DNA of 64,000 nucleotides. Origin: Motiliproteus sp036960175 (GTDB taxonomy: Bacteria > Pseudomonadota > Gammaproteobacteria > Pseudomonadales > Balneatricaceae). The stretch spans positions 1 through 64,000 of the forward strand of contig JBALWH010000016.1 of NCBI GenBank assembly GCA_036960175.1, read 5' to 3'. Shown in pieces: positions 26,407 to 35,157 of this stretch (positions within the stretch are counted from its first letter, which is position 1; each line of letters starts with the position of its first letter). Made by a program: the position numbers and the translations under genes. Below the pieces are notes generated by a model. It did no database searches. It saw nothing but the letters and a program-made list of their open reading frames with translations, and was not told the DNA's origin.

Positions 26407-28710
26407 ATGATGGAAATAACCAGTTTTTCAGGACTGCTAAACAATGCAGTCCTCTTGTTAGCTCTAGGGGTGGTGTATGACTCCCTGGGGTTGCATACCA
26501 TTGACAACAGGAATCTTCGTTCCATTCTAGAGGGCTTTCTTATTGGCCTGATCGGTATTGCCGTGATGTCCTCTCCCTGGGAGCTGAAACCGGGAATATT
26601 CTTCGATACCCGCTGGATTCTGCTGAGCTTGTGTGGACTGTTTTTTGGTGGTTTGCCGACGTTAATTGCCGTGGTGATGACGTTGGGCTATCGGTTACTG
26701 CAGGGTGGTGACGGGCAGATAGTGGGTTCTATCGTTATTATCGTTACTGCCTGCGTTGGTTTGGGCTGGCGTTATTGGAGCCATACCTACGATAAAGCTC
26801 ATAGCTGGTTACGATTATATGTTTTTGGCCTATTGGTAGAGCTGGCTTTCCTGGCCTGTATGTTGCTGATGCCAGAAGCCGTTCGCTGGAAAATAATTGC
26901 GACGGTTGGCCCCGCTGTTCTGGGTATTTATCCAATAGGCACCATGTTGCTGGGGTTGATTCTCAGACGCCAGCAAGAGCGTCGTCAGACGGAAGTTGAA
27001 TTACATGAAAGCCGGAAAATCCTGAGCCGTGAACGAGGAATGTTACGCAGTTTGATTAATGCTATTCCCGATCTGATTTCCTTCAAAGATACCGACAGTG
27101 TATACCTAGGGTGTAACAGAGCCTTTGAGGGTTTTATTGGCCGTCCTGAGGCGGAGCTGGTGGAGAAAACAGATTTCGATCTTTTTGATCAGGAATTGGC
27201 CAGTGGCTTACGGAAAAAAGATAGAGAGATGCTGGCTGCAGGTGAAGTCCACAGTAATGAAGAATGGGTTGATTATCCCGATGGCAGCAAAGTGCTGCTG
27301 GATACCACTAAGGCTAGTTTCCATGACCAGCAGGGAAACCTCAAGGGTGTGGTGGGTATTAGTCGCGATATAACCTCCAAACGGAAAGCCGAAGAGCTGA
27401 TCTGGCGCCAGGCAAACTTTGATTCACTGACCGGTCTGCCAAACCGCAATATGCTGCATGATCGTCTCAGTCAGGAGATCAAGAAATCCCACCGCTCCGG
27501 ACAGCCAATGGCATTGATGTTTCTGGATCTGGATGACTTCAAAGGGGTTAACGATACCTTTGGCCATGACACGGGAGATGCCCTGCTTAAGGCTTGTGCC
27601 AAGCGCTTAAGCGGATGCGTACGGGAAGTTGACACCATCGCCCGTCAGGGTGGAGACGAATTTACGGTTATCCTCAGTGAAGTGAAAGACCTGGATAGTG
27701 TTGAACGGGTTGCACACAGTATTCTGCAAGCATTGTCGGAGTCTTTTCAACTGGAGGGAGGGGGTTTTTATGTCACTGGCAGCATCGGTGTGACCCTCTA
27801 TCCAGATGATGCGCAGACCGCCGAAGACTTGCTGAAAAATGCCGATCAGGCGATGTACGAAGCCAAAAAATTAGGGCGTAATCGCTTTAACTACTTTACC
27901 CCCTCGATGCAAGATGCCGCGCTGGCACGAATGATGTTGACTAATGATCTGCGTAACGCCGTTGTCGAACAGGAATTTCAGGTTTTCTATCAACCCATTG
28001 TCGAGCTGGCGAGCGGTCAGATTCATAAGGCCGAAGCCTTGGTTCGCTGGCAGCACCCCAGTCGCGGGCTGGTGAGCCCGTTAGATTTTATTAGCATCGC
28101 TGAAGATATCGGCATGATTGTCCCCATTGGGAACAGGGTGTTCCATCAGGCGGTGGAGCAAGTTCAGCAGTGGCGAGATCGTTTTAGAGAAGATTTCCAA
28201 ATTAGCGTTAATTGCTCTCCGGTTCAGTTCCGGGATGACGGTGGCAGTCAACAGGGGTGGTTTGAACACTTGGAGCGGCTGCAGCTCAGTGGCGACTCTA
28301 TTGTCATCGAGATTACCGAAGGGCTGTTGATGGATGCCAGCCAGAATGTCTCCGATAAATTTCTGGCCTTTGCCGATGCGAATATGCAAGTCGCCTTGGA
28401 TGATTTCGGCACCGGCTATTCGTCTCTTTCCTATCTGAAACGCTTTGATATTGATTACTTGAAAATTGACCGTGCCTTCGTCTGTAACCTGTCATCAGGT
28501 TCTGATGACATGGTGCTCTGTGAGGCGATGATTGTCATGGCCCACAAACTGGGGATTAAGGTGATTGCCGAGGGCATAGAAACTCAGGATCAATTACAGC
28601 TGCTGAAAACCGCTGGTTGTGATTATGGCCAGGGATTTCTCTTCTCGAAGCCGGTGCCAGCCCGGATACTTGAAAGTTTGCTGGCGCTTGAGCAGGTAGC
28701 GCAACCGTAG
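26407..28710 (+). CDS. LytS-type 5TM receptor, PAS, GGDEF-EAL protein
   Basis: This is a membrane sensor that makes and/or degrades cyclic di-GMP. The N-terminal 190 residues are hydrophobic and match the 5TM receptor domain of the LytS/YhcK type (GIFFDTRWILLSLCGLFFGG). A PAS domain (about 210-330) follows. The cyclase has GGDEF at residues 415-419 with the inhibitory I-site RxxD (REVD) exactly five residues before it. The EAL domain has EAL at 543-545, ITEGLLM, DDFGTGYSS and AEGIET, so both enzymes look intact. The frame is open upstream to a TTG at 26269, but ATG 26407 begins the sensor domain more naturally; the ribosome site is weak in either case. Confidence 0.88.
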   Translation: MMEITSFSGLLNNAVLLLALGVVYDSLGLHTIDNRNLRSILEGFLIGLIGIAVMSSPWELKPGIFFDTRWILLSLCGLFFGGLPTLIAVVMTLGYRLLQGGDGQIVGSIVIIVTACVGLGWRYWSHTYDKAHSWLRLYVFGLLVELAFLACMLLMPEAVRWKIIATVGPAVLGIYPIGTMLLGLILRRQQERRQTEVELHESRKILSRERGMLRSLINAIPDLISFKDTDSVYLGCNRAFEGFIGRPEAELVEKTDFDLFDQELASGLRKKDREMLAAGEVHSNEEWVDYPDGSKVLLDTTKASFHDQQGNLKGVVGISRDITSKRKAEELIWRQANFDSLTGLPNRNMLHDRLSQEIKKSHRSGQPMALMFLDLDDFKGVNDTFGHDTGDALLKACAKRLSGCVREVDTIARQGGDEFTVILSEVKDLDSVERVAHSILQALSESFQLEGGGFYVTGSIGVTLYPDDAQTAEDLLKNADQAMYEAKKLGRNRFNYFTPSMQDAALARMMLTNDLRNAVVEQEFQVFYQPIVELASGQIHKAEALVRWQHPSRGLVSPLDFISIAEDIGMIVPIGNRVFHQAVEQVQQWRDRFREDFQISVNCSPVQFRDDGGSQQGWFEHLERLQLSGDSIVIEITEGLLMDASQNVSDKFLAFADANMQVALDDFGTGYSSLSYLKRFDIDYLKIDRAFVCNLSSGSDDMVLCEAMIVMAHKLGIKVIAEGIETQDQLQLLKTAGCDYGQGFLFSKPVPARILESLLALEQVAQP

Positions 28711-28723
28711 TGATAACAGGTCG

Positions 28724-29191
28724 ATGATGAGATTGATGGTTTGGCTGCTGCAGGCTATTGCTCCGCTGTTCTTTGTGATTGCGACGGCCGCTTTTAAAAC
28801 TAAACGGTTTCGGACTGCCAAATGGGTAATGCGTTGTTACCGTTTGGCAGCGGATAGCGGTCATTGTGGCGCTTTATCGGTATATGGTCACGTACTGCAT
28901 CTGCATGGGAATTCTATTGCCAGCAAAACACAAGGCGCTATCTATTTGCAGCGTGCCGCCGAGCAGGGAGATATGAAAGCTCAGTTTCAAATGGGCAGGA
29001 TCTATGAGCGGGGCTTTGAAAGCTATTTTCAGTGCTCAACTGTCAAAGCCGTTGACAATTATCTGCTTGCTGCCAATCAGGGGCATATCTTGGCGATCAA
29101 GCGCTTGCAGGATGCCTATCAAAAAGGCGAGCTAGGGTTGTCGCAGGATGAGCAGCTGGCCCATCAGTGGCAAGATAAGCTGCCCTACTGA
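28724..29191 (+). CDS. Sel1-like repeat protein with N-terminal anchor
   Basis: A 155-residue protein with an N-terminal membrane helix or uncleaved signal (about residues 4-24) and Sel1-like helical repeats: GALSVYGHVL, AIYLQRAAEQGDMKAQFQMG, AVDNYLLAANQGHILAIKRL. Such repeats mediate protein contacts and often assist signalling or envelope proteins. It starts 13 bp after the GGDEF-EAL gene and is probably in the same transcript, so it may be an accessory to that protein. An ATG three codons in is an alternative start. Confidence 0.8.
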   Translation: MMRLMVWLLQAIAPLFFVIATAAFKTKRFRTAKWVMRCYRLAADSGHCGALSVYGHVLHLHGNSIASKTQGAIYLQRAAEQGDMKAQFQMGRIYERGFESYFQCSTVKAVDNYLLAANQGHILAIKRLQDAYQKGELGLSQDEQLAHQWQDKLPY

Positions 29192-29202
29192 CAAGCTACT
29201 TA

Positions 29203-29754
29203 TTAGCGGTCTCTACCTGACCCCATCATCACATCTGCCAGATCGATAATATCCACCACTGTACCTTCTCCTTTGATCACTCGAACGATCTTATCTTTGA
29301 CCTTGAGGATCTCGGTAACCTGTTGATCGCCCGGTAACCGCGATAATAAATCTTCCGGTAATGATTCAGATGAGGCTCTTAATTGCGGATCAATGACTTC
29401 ACCCCGTTGTAGCTTTTTCTGCCAGCCCGGAGGTAGCTCGCCGCCCCGTTCCAGTTTCTTTTGCAGACCTTTAGGCAAGGCCTTCTTTTTGCCTTTGTTT
29501 TTTCCGCTGCCTGATGCTGATTCGTCGTTGTAGTAATCATTGATCAGTGAGCGTTCGTCCTTGCTGAACAGCTGCGGTTTATTATTCTTTTCCTTTTTCT
29601 CTTCGTCTTTGCCTGATTGTTTTTCTGAGAACTGTTTCTCAATCTCTTGTTTATGATCTTTTTTAACGCCAGCCCACTCCGGCTTGGCGGCCTGTGCTTG
29701 GGTCAGACAAAGACAGACGAAGAGGGAGGTAAAAATGGTGATCAAATTTTTCAT
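29203..29754 (-). CDS. CigR/RcnB-like exported protein
   Basis: The 183-residue protein has a Sec signal (about 1-22, ending AQA), a very charged middle (EKKEKNNK, GKNKGKKKA), then LPKGLQKKLERGGELPPGWQ and ILKVKDKIVRVIKGEGTVVD. This order, with the repeated LP-G-x-x-K-K-L pattern and the final basic strand pair ending VDIIDLADVM, is that of the CigR family related to RcnB. CigR in Salmonella is an anti-virulence factor, but most homologues have no known role. It converges with the Sel1 gene, 11 bp apart. Confidence 0.75.
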   Translation of the reverse strand: MKNLITIFTSLFVCLCLTQAQAAKPEWAGVKKDHKQEIEKQFSEKQSGKDEEKKEKNNKPQLFSKDERSLINDYYNDESASGSGKNKGKKKALPKGLQKKLERGGELPPGWQKKLQRGEVIDPQLRASSESLPEDLLSRLPGDQQVTEILKVKDKIVRVIKGEGTVVDIIDLADVMMGSGRDR

Positions 29755-29844
29755 GAGTCTCTCACGTATTCATTATTGAGTTTATGGAGCATAGCAGAGT
29801 CTTTTGTCGGCTATTGACAGGGACAGTTACGGTGAATTCAATTC

Positions 29845-30609
29845 TTAAAAACAATCCTGCTGACAATAAAAATGGTGAATCAACGTCTGGTAGTCCGTGG
29901 ACGCTTTTAGTTGCTCCAGTAACTGTTGCCAGCGGCGGACTTCCTCATCTGGCGTGTCCACAGAAAAGGCTATATAGCTATCCCGATCATGCAGTTTAAT
30001 GTGGGTGTTTTGTATCTGTGGGGCAATATCTGCTGTCAGCTGAGTGATGGCTGGAATCAGGTTCTCCCCCAGGGAGGTCAACGTCGCTTCACCACTGATC
30101 AGTTTGTCCCAGCAGACACGGTAAGAGCTCTCTTCGATAACATTGTTAAAACCTTGTTGGCGCAACAAATCATAGTGTCCGCTGCTGCGACGTACACAGA
30201 TTGAGGGGACTGTCTTGGCGTCCTCTAACGAACTGATCGGATTTGGATTCTTCTTGCGGGCAAAAAAGTAAACACTGTCGCTCTGGATTGGCCCCACCCA
30301 TTTAGTTGTTAGTGTTTTGTTGGATGAAGGGCTGATGTCGACCAAGGCGCTGTGAGGTTGTGATCTGAGCAACTCTTCTCCTTGGCTAATACTGACGCCT
30401 GTCATCAGCGGTTTAAGACCATCGGTCAGCATTAGCGTACGAACCAATTCCACCAGCATTGCCTGCTTGCCGAGATGATGCTTGGCGCGCAGCTCTCCAC
30501 TGCTGTCGATATAACTGGCGCCTTCGGTGTTATATAGATAAATCTGTAAGTCGCTGCCATTGGCCGGTAGCGTACAGAACAGCAAAAGACAAAAGAGCAG
30601 TCTGGGCAT
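29845..30609 (-). CDS. Periplasmic solute-binding protein, SBP_bac_3 type
   Basis: The 254-residue protein has a signal peptide (about 1-18) and the pattern of family 3 extracellular solute-binding proteins: ELVRTLMLTDGL, VYFFARKKNPNPISSLEDAK, RRSSGHYDLLRQQGFNNV, and a C-terminal RRWQQLLEQLKASTDYQTLI. No ABC permease or ATPase is adjacent. Stand-alone proteins of this type are common in marine gammaproteobacteria and are often of unknown ligand. It lies 90 bp from the CigR gene on the same strand. Confidence 0.75.
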   Translation of the reverse strand: MPRLLFCLLLFCTLPANGSDLQIYLYNTEGASYIDSSGELRAKHHLGKQAMLVELVRTLMLTDGLKPLMTGVSISQGEELLRSQPHSALVDISPSSNKTLTTKWVGPIQSDSVYFFARKKNPNPISSLEDAKTVPSICVRRSSGHYDLLRQQGFNNVIEESSYRVCWDKLISGEATLTSLGENLIPAITQLTADIAPQIQNTHIKLHDRDSYIAFSVDTPDEEVRRWQQLLEQLKASTDYQTLIHHFYCQQDCF

Positions 30610-30833
30610 GGTGTTTAAATCCCTTTGTTTGAATTTACATTAGTAATGCTCAATGTGTTTTTTGTCAAACAGGAGGGAGGTAAGTACGGAGGGCGATCGA
30701 TTGGCCCCTGGTTATTTCCACTGGACGCCAGCCATGAGCCGTTTTTAGCAAGCCGGTTTCAGTAGCGTAACTAGTGAGCTCTGACCGCTTTTTTGATAAG
30801 CGCGATAAAGGTATCGGGGCTCCGCAGACTCAG

Positions 30834-30875
30834 GGGAAATCAACGCTCTGTATCCGCGGTGCGAATAGATTTCCC
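30834..30875. repeat. Inverted repeat downstream of the D-2-hydroxyglutarate dehydrogenase gene
   Basis: The arms GGGAAATC (30834-30841) and GATTTCCC (30868-30875) flank a 26-nt spacer containing CCGCGG. It lies 23 bp beyond the ydiJ-like stop codon, with no T-run. It may be a processing or termination hairpin. The rest of the 290-bp gap at 30610-30897 shows nothing further. Confidence 0.4.
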
Positions 30876-30897
30876 TCTAGTCTGTATCTTCGGCTCC

Positions 30898-33800
30898 CTA
30901 ACCCTGTTTTTTTATAAGTTGCAGTAGCTTCTGCACGGGGTGGGGAAGTTCTTTATGATCGATCCGCTTCACCTGGCTACGACAGGAGTAGCCGGTCGCC
31001 ACCAGCTTATCCTGATGGTCACCATCGTTGACCACTTCTGACCAGCTGAGCTGATAGATATCGCGGGAGGTATCGACGTTGGCGGTTTCGTGACCATAGG
31101 TACCGGACATCCCGCAGCAACCGACAGATACTACGTCGAGTTGTTGGCCAAAGGCTGCGAAAATTTCTTGCCAGTTTTTTATGCTGGCCGGTGCCGAGGT
31201 CTTTTCAGTGCAGTGGGCCAGTAACTTAAATTCTTGCCGGGGTAGCTGCAGCTCAAGGGTTTCTATATGGGCAAGGTGTTGCTGCAGCCATTCCTGAATC
31301 AGCTGTACCTTGGGCAGGTCTTTTTCGGGGATAACGTATCCATATTCCTGCCGGTAGGTAAGGGTCATGGAGGGATCGATGCCGATCAAAGGCACGCCAG
31401 TATGGTCCAGCTGTCGCAGCATATCGCTGTTGCGTAATGCTGCTTTTTCGAAAGTTTTCATAAAGCCGTGGACATGCAGCGGCTTGCCGTTGGGCAAGTA
31501 GGGAGCGACTACTACGTTAAAGTCCAACGCTTGCAGCAGGTCGACCAGATCCAATACCAGCGGCGTCTCGAAATAGCTGGTGAACGCATCCTGAACGATT
31601 ACCACCGTGCGTTGTTTCTGTTCTTCTGAGAGTTGATCCAGCCACTCCGCAGTCGCCAGCTCAATACCCCGCTGCTGCAGATTTTCAATCAGTGGCAGGG
31701 TACAGACAGCGGGGCTATCGACCATGCCGGCATATCGCCGTAGTAGTTTTTTCACCAGCGGGTTGGTCATGATCCAGTTATAGGGTTTCGGAAGCTTTGC
31801 TACCCAGGGCATTAGGAATTCCAGACTGCCTACTAGGTAGTCTTTTCCCGGACGCAGGTAACGGCCGTAATAGATCTCCAGAAAACGCGCCCGAAAATCC
31901 GGCACATTGACCTTGATAGGACATTGTCCAACACAGGATTTACAGGCCAGACAGCCCTGCATGGCGGTGTTAACTTCGTGGGAAAAATCGTATTGGCCGC
32001 GGCGTTTACCCAGAGTGTGTTTAATCCGTTTGGGTAGGCTGGCGATAAAGGATTTATGTTTGATTGTATTGCTTTCCGCTACTAGGTCCACGCCCTGCTG
32101 GCTCATTAACCGCAACCATTCACGAATCAGTGAGGACCGACCTTTGGGCGAGTGGATGCGCTGGCGGGTGGCTTTCCAGCTGGGGCACATGGCGTCTTTA
32201 GGGTCGTAATTGAAGCAGGCGCCATTGCCATTGCAGAACATCGCGGAGTCGTATTCGTCACGGACATGAGACTTGATCTGACGATCATGCTGGCCTCGGG
32301 TGGTGACCCCGTCAATTTTCAGTAGCTCCGCCCCAGTGACTTCGTCATCACCGATCATGGGGGTGGCTATTTTACCTGGGTTCAATTGATTGCGGGGATC
32401 AAAGACCCCTTTTATGCGCTGCAGCTGAGGGTACAGTGTTCCGAAAAACTCCGGTGCATATTCAGAACGTATACCTTTACCGTGTTCGCCCCACAACAGG
32501 CCCTTATATTTCTGCGTCAGCTTCGCCACTTTATCGGTGATGTCGCGAACCAGCAGTTGCTGATCCTCGTCTTTCATATCGATAGCCGGGCGTACATGAA
32601 GCACCCCTGCATCGACATGGCCGAACATGCCATAGGCCAGATTGTGAGCGTCTAGGATCGCTCTGAATTCCATAATAAAATCGGCTAGGTTTTCCGGTGG
32701 CACCGCCGTATCCTCGACAAAGGGGATCGGGCGTTCCTCGCCCTTAGCGTTGCCCAAGAGTCCGACGGCTTTTTTACGCATGGTCCAGACTTTGGCGATT
32801 TCGCTAGCGCCATAGACGACGGTGTGACCGAAGCTTCTGCTGTTTTTCGCGCGCCCCTGTTGCAGGTGCTCGCACAGGGCATCTACCTTGCGCTTTAATT
32901 CTTCAGGGTCATCGCTGGTATATTCCACCAAGTTGATGCCGCTGATCTCAGGTTCGCCTTCGATCTGAGGGAAATAGTCACTGACGGTATCCCAGATAAT
33001 ATCTCCCATGGCCAGATTCAGAACCTTGGAGTCGATGGTTTCGATGGAAGTAGGCCCCCATTCCATCAGCTCTTTGGCATCACGCAGGGAGCCTTCAAAA
33101 GAGTCGTACTTGATGTTGACCAGGGCCGCGTGTTTAGGAATAGGCAGTACGTTTAACTTGGCTTCGGCAATCAGTGCTAGCGAACCTTCCGCCCCGCAGA
33201 GTACGGAGTTGAGATTAAAGCGCCCTTGTTCATCGCGGATATGGGCCAGGTCATAACCGGTCAGGCAACGATTCAATTTTGGAAAGGTGTTATCAATCTC
33301 GTCGCGGTGATCATTGAAGACCTGATCAACTAGGCGGTGTACGTCACCGACGCGGTCTTTACGTTGCTGTATTTCAAGCAGTTCATCGGCTGATATCGGG
33401 CCTGAGGTCCAGATATGACCGTCCAGCAGCACGCTGGTCAGTTCCAGTACGTGGTCACGGGTTTTTCCGTAGAGCACAGATCCCTGACCGCTGGCGTCGG
33501 TATTGATCATGCCGCCGATAGTGGCGCGGTTACTGGTAGACAGTTCCGGGGCAAAAAACAGTCCATAGGGTTTTAGCGCCGCGTTGAGTTGGTCTTTAAC
33601 GACGCCGCCCTGTACCCGCACCCAGCGTTGTTCTGGATTAATCTCCAGAATCAGATTCATATGTTTGGATACATCGACTATCAGGCCGTCAGTCAATGAT
33701 TGGCCGTTGGTGCCAGTACCGCCACCGCGGGGGCTGAGAGAGACGTCCTGAAATTGGGTCTGATTGCTGACACGGGCGATTAACTGCAGATCATCCATGT

Positions 33801-33978
33801 TTTTTGGATAGAGCACGCCTTGGGGTAACAACTGATAAATACTATTGTCAGTGGACTGCACAATGCGGTTGCCGTAGTCGTTATTGATTTCACCCTTGAA
33901 GCCACGCACTTTCAGTTGATGAAGGAATTTCAGATACCCTTGATGGGTGGTGTCGACTTCGGTGAGGCGTGGAATCAT
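30898..33978 (-). CDS. ydiJ: D-2-hydroxyglutarate dehydrogenase, YdiJ type
   Basis: This 1026-residue flavo-iron-sulfur protein oxidises a D-2-hydroxy acid, in the E. coli homologue D-2-hydroxyglutarate, to the 2-oxo acid. It has the FAD-binding type 4 domain (about 40-260: SLSPRGGGTGTNGQSL, NRATIGGMINTDASGQGS), the FAD-oxidase C domain (VDAGVLHVRPAID, GEHGKGIRSEYAP), cysteine motifs FCNGNGACFNYDPKDAMCPSW and CLACKSCVGQCPI, and a C-terminal CCG-type region (VGCCGMSGTYGHE). The frame opens at TTG 34008, but ATG 33978 is preferred. It is divergent from a LysR gene and borders a transporter and LhgO, which supports a 2-hydroxyglutarate role. Confidence 0.88.
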   Translation of the reverse strand: MIPRLTEVDTTHQGYLKFLHQLKVRGFKGEINNDYGNRIVQSTDNSIYQLLPQGVLYPKNMDDLQLIARVSNQTQFQDVSLSPRGGGTGTNGQSLTDGLIVDVSKHMNLILEINPEQRWVRVQGGVVKDQLNAALKPYGLFFAPELSTSNRATIGGMINTDASGQGSVLYGKTRDHVLELTSVLLDGHIWTSGPISADELLEIQQRKDRVGDVHRLVDQVFNDHRDEIDNTFPKLNRCLTGYDLAHIRDEQGRFNLNSVLCGAEGSLALIAEAKLNVLPIPKHAALVNIKYDSFEGSLRDAKELMEWGPTSIETIDSKVLNLAMGDIIWDTVSDYFPQIEGEPEISGINLVEYTSDDPEELKRKVDALCEHLQQGRAKNSRSFGHTVVYGASEIAKVWTMRKKAVGLLGNAKGEERPIPFVEDTAVPPENLADFIMEFRAILDAHNLAYGMFGHVDAGVLHVRPAIDMKDEDQQLLVRDITDKVAKLTQKYKGLLWGEHGKGIRSEYAPEFFGTLYPQLQRIKGVFDPRNQLNPGKIATPMIGDDEVTGAELLKIDGVTTRGQHDRQIKSHVRDEYDSAMFCNGNGACFNYDPKDAMCPSWKATRQRIHSPKGRSSLIREWLRLMSQQGVDLVAESNTIKHKSFIASLPKRIKHTLGKRRGQYDFSHEVNTAMQGCLACKSCVGQCPIKVNVPDFRARFLEIYYGRYLRPGKDYLVGSLEFLMPWVAKLPKPYNWIMTNPLVKKLLRRYAGMVDSPAVCTLPLIENLQQRGIELATAEWLDQLSEEQKQRTVVIVQDAFTSYFETPLVLDLVDLLQALDFNVVVAPYLPNGKPLHVHGFMKTFEKAALRNSDMLRQLDHTGVPLIGIDPSMTLTYRQEYGYVIPEKDLPKVQLIQEWLQQHLAHIETLELQLPRQEFKLLAHCTEKTSAPASIKNWQEIFAAFGQQLDVVSVGCCGMSGTYGHETANVDTSRDIYQLSWSEVVNDGDHQDKLVATGYSCRSQVKRIDHKELPHPVQKLLQLIKKQG

Positions 33979-34035
33979 AGTAAATAGTCTCGATGGCAGT
34001 CGCTGCAAAAAGCTGTTGTTGTGGTACAGACACTA

Positions 34036-34064
34036 ATAATGCAGAATTGTTATTTATCTATCAA
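34036..34064 (-). promoter_or_regulatory. Candidate sigma70 promoter of ydiJ-like gene
   Basis: On the minus strand TTGATA (-35) and CATTAT (-10) are separated by 17 bp, about 60 bp upstream of ATG 33978. The -10 matches four of six consensus positions. This is a pattern-based call. Confidence 0.35.
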
Positions 34065-34078
34065 ATGAATTAATTCTA

Positions 34079-34090
34079 TCGATTGATCGA
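34079..34090. promoter_or_regulatory. Candidate operator at lysR start
   Basis: TCGAT-TG-ATCGA is a perfect inverted repeat ending 2 bp before the lysR ATG, in the divergent lysR/ydiJ region. A LysR-type protein could autoregulate through it. It overlaps where a ribosome site would be expected and no other good Shine-Dalgarno is seen. Confidence 0.35.
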
Positions 34091-34092
34091 GT

Positions 34093-35040
34093 ATGGCGAA
34101 TAATCTATCCGTTCGACACCTGCGCGCTTTTACACAGATTGCTGGCTGTGGCAGCTTTACACGAGCGGCGGAAAGTCTGCATTTGACGCAATCTACCTTG
34201 ACGGCGACGATCAAACAGTTAGAGCAACAGCTAGGGCTGAGCTTACTGGACCGCACCACGCGGCGAGTATTATTGACCTCTGAAGGAGAACGCTTTCTGC
34301 CAGTGGCGGAACGCTTGCTGTCGGATTTTGATACCGCCATCACTGATCTTCAGGCCCGGGCTGAACATCAGCAGGGGCAGGTGGGTATTGCTGCCTCGCC
34401 GTCGGTGTTAACGCGTTTGTTGCCCGCCGTTGTGCATCGATACAATCAGCAATTTCCCAACATCGGTCTGTATCTACGTGATGACGGTGCTGGTGGCATC
34501 GAACAGCGAGTGCTGGATAACGAGGTGGATTTTGGCATTGCCGGCAATCATTCCAATCATCCTGATCTAAGCTATCTGCCATTGCTGAAGGATCGCTACG
34601 GGATAGTGGTGCCTGCCGGTCACCCGTTAAGTCGGCCATCTGAAGCGATCGATTGGCAGCAGCTGCGCCATGAACGTTTGATTTACCTTTCCTCTGATAC
34701 CGGTATCCGCGCGCAACTGTCTGCGGTGGAGGTCGAAGGGGAGGTCGTGCTGCCCTTGGATGGGGCTTTGCTGGAAGTCAGTAATCCAGCGGTACTGGCG
34801 GCGTTGATTGAAGAAGGTGTGGGGATCTCGATTTTGCCGGCACTGGCGGCGGCCACTCCCTCTTTCAATCACCTGCATTTCTGCCCCTTGGTGCAACCGC
34901 TGGTAGAGAGGGAGGTCTTTATTCTCACCCGGCGTGGCAGGTCGTTGTCTCCGGCGGCTCAGACCCTGCGGGATATGCTGTTAAACAGCATTTCTGACGC
35001 CTCCTTGCCACCGTATGTCAGCTGTGAGTTGTCCGCTTAA
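34093..35040 (+). CDS. LysR-type transcriptional regulator
   Basis: The 315 residues have an N-terminal winged HTH (about 5-65: LRAFTQIAGCGSFTRAAESL, LTQSTLTATIKQLEQQLG, LLDRTTRRVLLTSEG) and a periplasmic-binding-like effector domain (about 93-300: GQVGIAASPSVLTRLLP, DFGIAG, YGIVVPAGHPL, EEGVGISILPALA). It is divergent from the ydiJ-like gene, the classical arrangement for a LysR regulator and its target, so it probably controls D-2-hydroxyglutarate oxidation with a ligand from that pathway. Ligand and target are inferred. Confidence 0.92.
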   Translation: MANNLSVRHLRAFTQIAGCGSFTRAAESLHLTQSTLTATIKQLEQQLGLSLLDRTTRRVLLTSEGERFLPVAERLLSDFDTAITDLQARAEHQQGQVGIAASPSVLTRLLPAVVHRYNQQFPNIGLYLRDDGAGGIEQRVLDNEVDFGIAGNHSNHPDLSYLPLLKDRYGIVVPAGHPLSRPSEAIDWQQLRHERLIYLSSDTGIRAQLSAVEVEGEVVLPLDGALLEVSNPAVLAALIEEGVGISILPALAAATPSFNHLHFCPLVQPLVEREVFILTRRGRSLSPAAQTLRDMLLNSISDASLPPYVSCELSA

Positions 35041-35157
35041 GTTGTAATTTCAACGGATGCTTGTAACAGATTGAATTGCAGACACTATCTCTGATGTGAC
35101 GGCAATGGAAAAACTGGTGTACCCTAAAAACACGATATTTATCCAGGCGCTCTGTCA

